Both the position numbers and the translations under genes were made by a program. From positions 1-9,771 of the forward strand of contig SLHZ01000022.1 of NCBI GenBank assembly GCA_007135895.1: 9,771 nt of DNA, in the 5' to 3' direction. How positions within the stretch are numbered: position 1 is the first letter of the stretch; every line of letters starts with the position of its first letter. The notes under the pieces were generated by a model. That model searched no databases, was not told where the DNA came from, and saw only the letters and a list, made by a program, of their open reading frames with translations. This DNA is from Balneolales bacterium (GTDB taxonomy: Bacteria > Bacteroidota > Rhodothermia > Balneolales > Natronogracilivirgulaceae). Of the stretch, positions 1 to 5,620 are shown one piece after another.

Positions 1-2
1 AA

Positions 3-2264
3 ATTGCTCCCCTTTTTAATTTTCTCCGGGATGTCTGGCAGGATCAGGATGACCCCGGCTATACCTTTCCCGCCGACGCACCGGATCGCCGGATTGACTA
101 TATCCTGCATTCGGAACACTTCACGGTGGTACATGTCGAAGTGGTGGAAGATCGGTCGTCGGATCACCTGGCCATTGTGGCCGATCTTCTGCTCACGCCT
201 CAAGAACAACCCGGCGGATCGGCAAAATCTCGCGACGGGACAAGCTCTTCCTGGAATAAAGGCTTTTTTAGCGCATCGGCAAGGATTCCGATCGGTTCGG
301 GCTTGTTTTCCACTGCATCGGCCCGGCCGCTCTCTGTTTCCGTCACGGATAATAAACCAGCCCCGGCAAGGCCCCACACGGAGGAGTTGCGCGCGGTGAA
401 AATCACCAATGTGGACTCGCAGGTTCTTTTTTCGGATGAGGCCATCTCCGAAGCGATGGACTATCTGGCTTCGATAGGTATCAATGCCATCCTGCCGGTG
501 GTGCAAAACGGCGGCTACACGCAGTTCCCCAGTGAAGTGATGGACCGTTATTTCGACATCCCGCTGGATCCCCGGCTGGGCGGTCGAGATCCCCTTGAGG
601 CCATTATCCGAGAGGCTCACAGAGTGGGCATAGAGGTTTATCCGTGGTTTGAATACGGTTTTGCGGTGCACTATTCCGGGGATAACCCTGCTACTGGCGG
701 TTTTATCGGACAAAGATATCCCGGCTGGCTGTCTCGTCATCGCAACGGTGATATATGCAAGAAAAACGGCTTTGAATGGATGAGCGGCATCAATCCCGAA
801 GTCCAGCAGTTTATGCTTGAACTGGTGATGGAGGTGGTTCGAAACTATGATGTGGACGGAATTGAGTTTTCCGATCGTATGCCGGCGCTGCCGGTTGAAT
901 GCGGGTACGATCAGGCCACTGCTGACATATACAGGTCCGAACATGGCGGAATGTCACCGCCACCTGTCGAAAAGAACACATTCTGGATGCGCTGGCGGGC
1001 CGACAAACTGAATGATTTCTACCAAATGGTTCGGGATTCCGTAAAGAGCTACGACCGTGACCTTTTTGTGGCTTCGAGTCCGAATCTCTATCCCTGGGGT
1101 TATGCCGAATACCTTCAGGATCCGGTCGGATGGGCCCGGGAAGGGATTATTGATCATCTGATCCCTCAACTGTACCGCTACCAGATCGATGAATACGACT
1201 TTGAGCTCCGGAAAACACTCCGCGATCTTCCGGCCGACCGCCGGGATATCTACTTTGCGGGTATTCTTATGAACCTGGGGCACTATATCATTGCACCGGA
1301 TCTTCTGGGTGCCAAGATCGACTCCAACCGCGCCGCCGGTGTGGCCGGGGAGGCCTATTTCTTCTATGAGGGACTGCGGAAATTTGAAAACGAACTCGGG
1401 GATTTTCTGGGCGAAAACTATTATGACGAGCCGGCCCTGGTTCCCGGCCGGAACGGGGAACAAAGGCGCTTTCCGGCCCTGAAACTGGCGACGGATCTTG
1501 GCATGCTGGATGGATGGCGCGAAACCAATACGCTGACACCGGCGGGTCCGTTCTTTGTACGGGACGATCTGTCGGATCCGGGAGAGCATGCCCACCGGAC
1601 CGAGATCGCTTTTTCATTTGAAGGGCATCCCCCGGGCTGGTACGATGTTTATGTGTGGACCCTTGCCGACGAGGCGTATGCCGACTCGGTTTATCTGGTG
1701 TCGCATCGGCCGGAAGCATCGCTGGAGGAAGGAGCTGTTGCCGTCAATGACGGCACGAGATCCGGCTGGCACCGGATTGGATCGTTTCGTGTCGGTTCAG
1801 AGGAAGGTAGTGATATTTCAGACAGCCCGTCCGCTACGGTTCTATTCCACATCGATCATGCCCGTACGGAAGCCGAAATAACGGAAAAACCGGTGGCGCT
1901 GGCGGGTGCCATGGCTGTGGTGAACAGGAAGAAGGAACGGGTGGGGGAGGAAGTGCCTTCTTCTTCGCCGATTGTGGAAACGCGGCCTGACCGGGTTCCG
2001 CATGATGCCATTCTCCTGAGCAATTACCCGAATCCGTTCAACGCCACAACCATCATTGAACTCTCGGTTCCCGAAACCGGGCGAGTCCGCCTTGCGGTTT
2101 ATGATCTGGCCGGTCGTCATGTCCAGACCCTGCATGACGGATACATTCCATCGGGCAGCCACCGGTTCAGCTGGAACGCGGCCTCCCTCGCCAGCGGCAC
2201 CTATGTGGTTCGTCTTCAGGTGGAAGAACAAATCCGCTATCACAAGGTTACGCTGATCAAATAG
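3..2264 (+). CDS. Secreted EEP-GHL10 fusion protein with T9SS sorting tail (5'-partial)
   Basis: The frame is open to the left edge, so the true start lies outside; 753 residues are visible (numbered from the codon at 3). Residues 1-64 look like the end of an endonuclease/exonuclease/phosphatase (EEP) domain: RIDYIL at 30-35 and the catalytic-type SDH at 53-55 followed by a hydrophobic strand. A Ser/Ala/Pro-rich linker (65-127) leads to a glycosylhydrolase-like family 10 (GHL10, DUF187-type) TIM-barrel region at about 128-470. It contains the typical ILPVVQNGG and YDVDGIEFSDR (282-292) segments. Residues 520-640 are beta-rich (GWYDVYVW, then GWHRIGSF) and resemble golvesin/Xly-type accessory domains; this call is weak. 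Residues 670-753 form a type A T9SS sorting domain (NYPNPFN at 674-680, final KVTLIK). The EEP part would hydrolyse a phosphodiester or phosphomonoester and the GHL10 part a glycan; neither substrate can be read from the sequence. The protein is probably exported and anchored at the surface. An internal GTG at 126 falls inside the EEP domain and is not a real start. Confidence 0.85.
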   Translation: MAPLFNFLRDVWQDQDDPGYTFPADAPDRRIDYILHSEHFTVVHVEVVEDRSSDHLAIVADLLLTPQEQPGGSAKSRDGTSSSWNKGFFSASARIPIGSGLFSTASARPLSVSVTDNKPAPARPHTEELRAVKITNVDSQVLFSDEAISEAMDYLASIGINAILPVVQNGGYTQFPSEVMDRYFDIPLDPRLGGRDPLEAIIREAHRVGIEVYPWFEYGFAVHYSGDNPATGGFIGQRYPGWLSRHRNGDICKKNGFEWMSGINPEVQQFMLELVMEVVRNYDVDGIEFSDRMPALPVECGYDQATADIYRSEHGGMSPPPVEKNTFWMRWRADKLNDFYQMVRDSVKSYDRDLFVASSPNLYPWGYAEYLQDPVGWAREGIIDHLIPQLYRYQIDEYDFELRKTLRDLPADRRDIYFAGILMNLGHYIIAPDLLGAKIDSNRAAGVAGEAYFFYEGLRKFENELGDFLGENYYDEPALVPGRNGEQRRFPALKLATDLGMLDGWRETNTLTPAGPFFVRDDLSDPGEHAHRTEIAFSFEGHPPGWYDVYVWTLADEAYADSVYLVSHRPEASLEEGAVAVNDGTRSGWHRIGSFRVGSEEGSDISDSPSATVLFHIDHARTEAEITEKPVALAGAMAVVNRKKERVGEEVPSSSPIVETRPDRVPHDAILLSNYPNPFNATTIIELSVPETGRVRLAVYDLAGRHVQTLHDGYIPSGSHRFSWNAASLASGTYVVRLQVEEQIRYHKVTLIK
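2010..2261 (+). other. T9SS type A sorting domain of the EEP-GHL10 protein
   Basis: The last 84 codons encode a Por_Secre_tail-like immunoglobulin-fold domain. Visible hallmarks are NYPNPFN, a VRLAVYDLAGR strand, an SGSHRFSW strand and SGTYVVRL before the basic KVTLIK end. In the T9SS such domains direct the protein through the outer membrane and are usually cleaved after export. Confidence 0.9.
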
Positions 2265-2405
2265 TGAGGGCGTGTCATAACATTATAATTATCAATAAAC
2301 AGGAGTTGATGAAATTGGAGTTGATGCCAAACAGGGTGTCACCAACAAGGAATCAACCAAAGATTGCCAGAACAAGATATTGCCAATTAACAGGAGGAAG
2401 AGCCG
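2265..2405 (+). other. Leader region upstream of mmsA
   Basis: This 141-bp gap is AT-rich compared with the flanking genes. A TATAAT hexamer lies at 2284-2289, but no good -35 element sits about 17 bp upstream, so a promoter here is only possible. The 10-mer GGAGTTGATG occurs twice (2302-2311 and 2317-2326, period 15 bp). No intrinsic terminator stem with a T-tract is seen after the upstream stop codon, so read-through from the upstream gene is possible. Confidence 0.5.
2392..2397 (+). promoter_or_regulatory. Shine-Dalgarno of mmsA, fixing a GTG start
   Basis: AGGAGG sits 8 nt before the GTG at 2406-2408. It supports this non-ATG start, and the protein alignment (VIGGKW near residue 15) needs a start about here. 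It is the strongest ribosome binding site in the window. Confidence 0.85.
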
Positions 2406-3938
2406 GTGAGTCAATCAGAGCATCTCGAAACCATACGCAACGTTATTGGAGGGAAATGGGAGTCGTCCCGGACCACGGAATTCCTGGATGTGGAAAATCC
2501 TGCAACAGGGTCCATTCTTGCCCGCACTCCACTCTCCACGGCAGAGGAGGCCCATGACGCGGTTGCGGCGGCGGCTGAGGCATACGATCAGTGGCGGTTC
2601 GAACCGGCAACCGCGAGAGTCCGCCCCCTGTTTCGCCTGGCGGCCCTGATCCGCGACCATGAAGCGCATATCGCCCGTCTGATAGCACTGGAGAACGGAA
2701 AGTCACTGACTGATGCGCTGGCCGAAGTCAAACGTACCTGTGAAAATGTAGAGACGGCATGCGGTATGCCGGTGCTGCAACAGGGCCGGCGGCTGACCCT
2801 GGCATCGCACGGGATCGACGGCGAAGTGATGCTCCTTCCCAGGGGCGTATATGCCATCATTCCCCCGTTCAATTTTCCGGCCATGGTGCCCTTCTGGTTT
2901 CTTCCCTATGCCATCGCGACCGGCAATACGATCGTGGTGAAGCCCTCTGAGCAGGTTCCGTTGACCATGCAGTTCCTGGCCGGTTTGATCGAGAAATCCG
3001 GCCTGCCCGCCGGCGTCTTCAACCTGGTCAATGGCGATCACCGGGTTGGTTCGGTTTTCACATCCCATCCCCGGGTGGTGGGTGTCTCCATGGTCGGTTC
3101 GACCCGGACGGCAGGAATCGTGGCACAAGATTGTGTGAAGCATGGCAAACGATTCCAGGCCATGGGTGGCGCAAAAAACCATCTGGTGGTCATGCCCGAC
3201 GCGAGGGTTGATCAGGTGGTTCGCAACATGGTGACATCCTGTTACGGCTGTGCCGGTCAGCGGTGTATGGCCTCGTCGGCTATCGTGGCGGTTGGCGAGC
3301 GCATGTACCGGAAAATCTGTGACGCTTTTGTGGAGGCCTCCCGCCGCATCAAAGTGGCCAATCCGCTGGACCCGGAGGTGGCAAACGATCCCATGGTGAT
3401 GGGGCCTGTTATTTCGGCGCAAGCGCGCCGGAGAATACTGGAGGTGGTCGAAAAGGGTGTTGCCGAAGGGGCGACGCTTGCCCTGGATGGACGCAATCTA
3501 CACGTTCCCGGTTGTGAAAAGGGCCATTTTATCGGTCCGGTTGTCTTCACCGATGTCCGCCCGGGCATGACCATTCATAAAACAGAAATATTCGGACCGG
3601 TGGTTGTCATCCTCAAGGCCGAAACGCTGGACCAGGCCATTGGCATCATCAATGCACACCGCTACGGCAATGGCGCATCGATTTACACGCAAAACGGTTT
3701 CTGGGCCCGGAAATTCAAGATGGAAGCGGAAGCCGGCATGATCGGCATAAATGTGGGAATTCCGGCTCCGGTGGCGGCATTGCCTTTCGGCGGGATGCGG
3801 GACTCCTTCTGGTCTGAAACCAAAGCTCAGGGCACTTCGGTGATCCGGTTCTTCACAGAGGAGAAAGTGGTAACCGAAAGGTACTGGCCGGAGCAGGATC
3901 CTTTCGGCACAGGATCCCTCCGGAACATTACCTCATGA
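2406..3938 (+). CDS. mmsA: Methylmalonate-semialdehyde dehydrogenase (CoA-acylating)
   Basis: This cytoplasmic aldehyde dehydrogenase family enzyme converts (methyl)malonate semialdehyde plus CoA and NAD+ to propionyl- or acetyl-CoA, NADH and CO2/bicarbonate, in valine, thymine/beta-alanine or inositol breakdown. The 510 residues match the family's usual length of about 480-510. Motifs seen: PFNFPAM with the oxyanion Asn156; VVKPSE with Lys179 for the NAD ribose; GST at 231-233; GGAKNHLVVMPDA at about 254-266; GQRCMA with catalytic Cys287; EIFGPVV with Glu394. GGAKNH stands where hydrolytic ALDHs have ELGGK with the general-base Glu. That loss is characteristic of the CoA-acylating MMSDH branch. 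The C-terminal INVGIPAPVAALPF and FFTEEKVVTERYW segments also fit. No other valine or inositol pathway gene is in the window, so the physiological substrate is unresolved. The start is GTG with a strong Shine-Dalgarno. Confidence 0.93.
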   Translation: MSQSEHLETIRNVIGGKWESSRTTEFLDVENPATGSILARTPLSTAEEAHDAVAAAAEAYDQWRFEPATARVRPLFRLAALIRDHEAHIARLIALENGKSLTDALAEVKRTCENVETACGMPVLQQGRRLTLASHGIDGEVMLLPRGVYAIIPPFNFPAMVPFWFLPYAIATGNTIVVKPSEQVPLTMQFLAGLIEKSGLPAGVFNLVNGDHRVGSVFTSHPRVVGVSMVGSTRTAGIVAQDCVKHGKRFQAMGGAKNHLVVMPDARVDQVVRNMVTSCYGCAGQRCMASSAIVAVGERMYRKICDAFVEASRRIKVANPLDPEVANDPMVMGPVISAQARRRILEVVEKGVAEGATLALDGRNLHVPGCEKGHFIGPVVFTDVRPGMTIHKTEIFGPVVVILKAETLDQAIGIINAHRYGNGASIYTQNGFWARKFKMEAEAGMIGINVGIPAPVAALPFGGMRDSFWSETKAQGTSVIRFFTEEKVVTERYWPEQDPFGTGSLRNITS

Positions 3939-3976
3939 TTGATTATATTGGCTGTGTTTTGACACTTCGCAACCAC

Positions 3977-3980
3977 AGGA
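3977..3980 (+). promoter_or_regulatory. Shine-Dalgarno for the tandem-domain secreted protein
   Basis: AGGA lies 7 nt before the ATG at 3988 and supports that start, even though the hydrophobic signal core begins more than 30 residues later. Confidence 0.5.
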
Positions 3981-3987
3981 ATCAATT

Positions 3988-5604
3988 ATGTTTTTATCGC
4001 TTATTTCCTCTTTTTTGAAGCTTTTTTTCATCTCTGCCCGATTTCAGAATTCCTTCAGCATCAATCCCGACGGGGGCACACTCCGCCGCCGGTTGTGTGT
4101 TCCACTTTTTCTATGTGTGATGATGGCTATTCCGTCCGGATTGGTTCGGGCGGAATCCGTTTCCGATACCTCGGACGTCAGCGTACTTGTGCACTACTGG
4201 AATTTCAATGAAATTCCGAATAACACCAATTTCTCCCTCCGAAGTCCGGAGCTGCTGAATGCCTCCAGCCGTCTTTACGGGGCTTTTCTGTCGTATGAAG
4301 GGGCACGGTGGGACCGGGTCAATGACCCCACTCCGCTCAATGCCAGGGAAAATCCCTATGTGGAAGAGGATGACCGGGCGCTGCGCCTCCGCAACCCGGC
4401 CGGTCCGTTTACCCTGCATCTTCCCACCGAAGGGTATCGCGATGTGGTGGTGCGCTATGCCATCAAACGAACCTCGAACGGAGCACATGGCCAGGCCATA
4501 TCGTTTTCGACCGATGGCGAGACCTTTGTGACGGATACGCTGGTACAGAGTTTTGTGGCTGTTGACGAGTTTGACTACACCCTGGTGGAACTGGATTTTT
4601 CCGGAATAGAAGGCACTGAAAACAACCGCGATTTCAAAGTCCGCCTCAGCATGGTCGGCGAGGGCTCCGAGCCGGATAACGACGATGGAAACCAGCGTAT
4701 CAATCATGTTTCCCTGGACGGAATACCTCTTGCGCCCGATCCGGAGAAGCATCTGATTCATCACTGGGATTTCAATAACATCCCGAATGATGTTGACTTC
4801 CCGACACGTGTTTCGATCAGTGCGGGGGGTATAACTGGAGGAGAGAGTATCGTCACCGGGTCATGGATCCGCTATGACGGTGAACGGTGGGATCGCGTTA
4901 ATGATGCGACTCCTTTCAATGCCCGGGCCGTACCCTATGACGAAGAGGAGGATCGCGCCATGCGGATGCGGAATCCCACGGGGGATATCACGCTGCGCCT
5001 TCCCACCAGCGGCTACCGTGATGTGGTCGTCTCCTATGTGGTAAGACGGACCGATAATGGCGCGACAGGGCAGCAGGTAGCCTATTCCACCGACGGCATG
5101 TTCTTTTCGACCAGTGGCTTGCGTCACAGCTCCATCCAGGTGGGGCTGAACTATGTGCAGCATGTAGTGGATTTTTCAACTATTCCGGATGTCAATAACA
5201 ACCCGGATTTTACTTTGCGGATCACACCATCCGGTACAGGCGCCGAGCCGGATAACTTCGACGGAAACCAGCGGTTCAATCATATAACGGTCGATGCCCG
5301 TCCGACGGAGACTTCGGCAACGGATCCCGTTGCCCGGCCCTTCCGTCTTGAACTGGAGCAGAACTACCCGAACCCGTTCAATCCCTCAACGCAAATCCGC
5401 TTTACCGTCCCGGAGTACGATCAGGTATCGCTGTCTGTTTATGATGTTGCCGGCCGCCACATCGAGACACTGATCGACCGCCCTCTCGCTGCGGGTTCGC
5501 ACAGTGTTACGTTTGATGCCCGTAACCTGTCCAGCGGTATCTATTTCTATCGTCTGCAAACCTCGCAGCAGATGCTGGTCCGCCCCATGACACTGATCCG
5601 GTAA
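3988..5604 (+). CDS. Secreted tandem-domain protein with T9SS sorting tail
   Basis: The function is unknown. The 538-residue protein starts with a long export leader: a hydrophobic stretch at 2-18, then RRR at 33-35, a hydrophobic core at about 36-52 and a likely signal peptidase site after VRA (residue 55). Two homologous units follow (about 69-246 and 258-438). Each has H-Y/H-W-N/D-F-N, RWDRVND-TP-NAR, an RNP-LPT-GYRDVVV block, STDG and a terminal EPDN-DGNQR-NH segment. From memory, similar domains (FNF, RNP, LPTTGY, YSTDG, GNNRFDNI) recur in secreted T9SS proteins of FCB bacteria, often beside nuclease or lamin-tail domains. They look like beta-sandwiches and may bind ligands or act as spacers. 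The last 85 residues are a type A sorting domain (NYPNPFNP at 459-466, SGIYFYRL, final RPMTLIR). No catalytic motif is seen. The gene starts 49 bp after mmsA, so the two could be co-transcribed. Confidence 0.88.
   Translation: MFLSLISSFLKLFFISARFQNSFSINPDGGTLRRRLCVPLFLCVMMAIPSGLVRAESVSDTSDVSVLVHYWNFNEIPNNTNFSLRSPELLNASSRLYGAFLSYEGARWDRVNDPTPLNARENPYVEEDDRALRLRNPAGPFTLHLPTEGYRDVVVRYAIKRTSNGAHGQAISFSTDGETFVTDTLVQSFVAVDEFDYTLVELDFSGIEGTENNRDFKVRLSMVGEGSEPDNDDGNQRINHVSLDGIPLAPDPEKHLIHHWDFNNIPNDVDFPTRVSISAGGITGGESIVTGSWIRYDGERWDRVNDATPFNARAVPYDEEEDRAMRMRNPTGDITLRLPTSGYRDVVVSYVVRRTDNGATGQQVAYSTDGMFFSTSGLRHSSIQVGLNYVQHVVDFSTIPDVNNNPDFTLRITPSGTGAEPDNFDGNQRFNHITVDARPTETSATDPVARPFRLELEQNYPNPFNPSTQIRFTVPEYDQVSLSVYDVAGRHIETLIDRPLAAGSHSVTFDARNLSSGIYFYRLQTSQQMLVRPMTLIR
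4192..4725 (+). repeat. Tandem domain unit 1
   Basis: This codes for residues 69-246 of the secreted protein. It aligns almost end to end with unit 2. Conserved blocks are RWDRVND, the LRNP/MRNP segment, GYRDVVV, STDG and EPDN followed by DGNQR. Confidence 0.85.
4759..5301 (+). repeat. Tandem domain unit 2
   Basis: This codes for residues 258-438, separated from unit 1 by an 11-residue linker. The DNA has diverged mostly at synonymous and conservative sites, except for a nearly identical stretch encoding EPDN-x-DGNQR in both copies (near 4669 and 5248). This points to an old duplication. Confidence 0.85.
5350..5601 (+). other. T9SS type A sorting domain of the tandem-domain protein
   Basis: The tail carries NYPNPFNP, VSLSVYDVAGR, AGSHSVTF and SSGIYFYRL and ends in RPMTLIR. 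It closely parallels the tail of the EEP-GHL10 protein, so both should use the same secretion machinery. Confidence 0.9.
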
Positions 5605-5620
5605 GATAAACCCCGGAATC

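Noticed and set aside
4..399. A 131-codon plus-strand frame at the left edge
   Set aside because: It is out of frame with the EEP-GHL10 reading frame, which carries recognisable motifs over the same bases.
2284..2289. TATAAT as the mmsA promoter -10 box
   Set aside because: No matching -35 element lies at the right distance, and this phylum often uses a different promoter consensus. It is mentioned only within the leader entry.
2264..2557. A 97-codon plus-strand frame starting at the GTG that overlaps the EEP-GHL10 stop
   Set aside because: Its 3' half overlaps mmsA in a different frame and the translation resembles no protein. Only a short leader ORF remains possible, noted as a weak finding.
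2703..3422. A 239-codon open frame on the minus strand inside mmsA
   Set aside because: It is antisense to conserved ALDH motifs. The His/Gly-rich translation is typical of a shadow frame.
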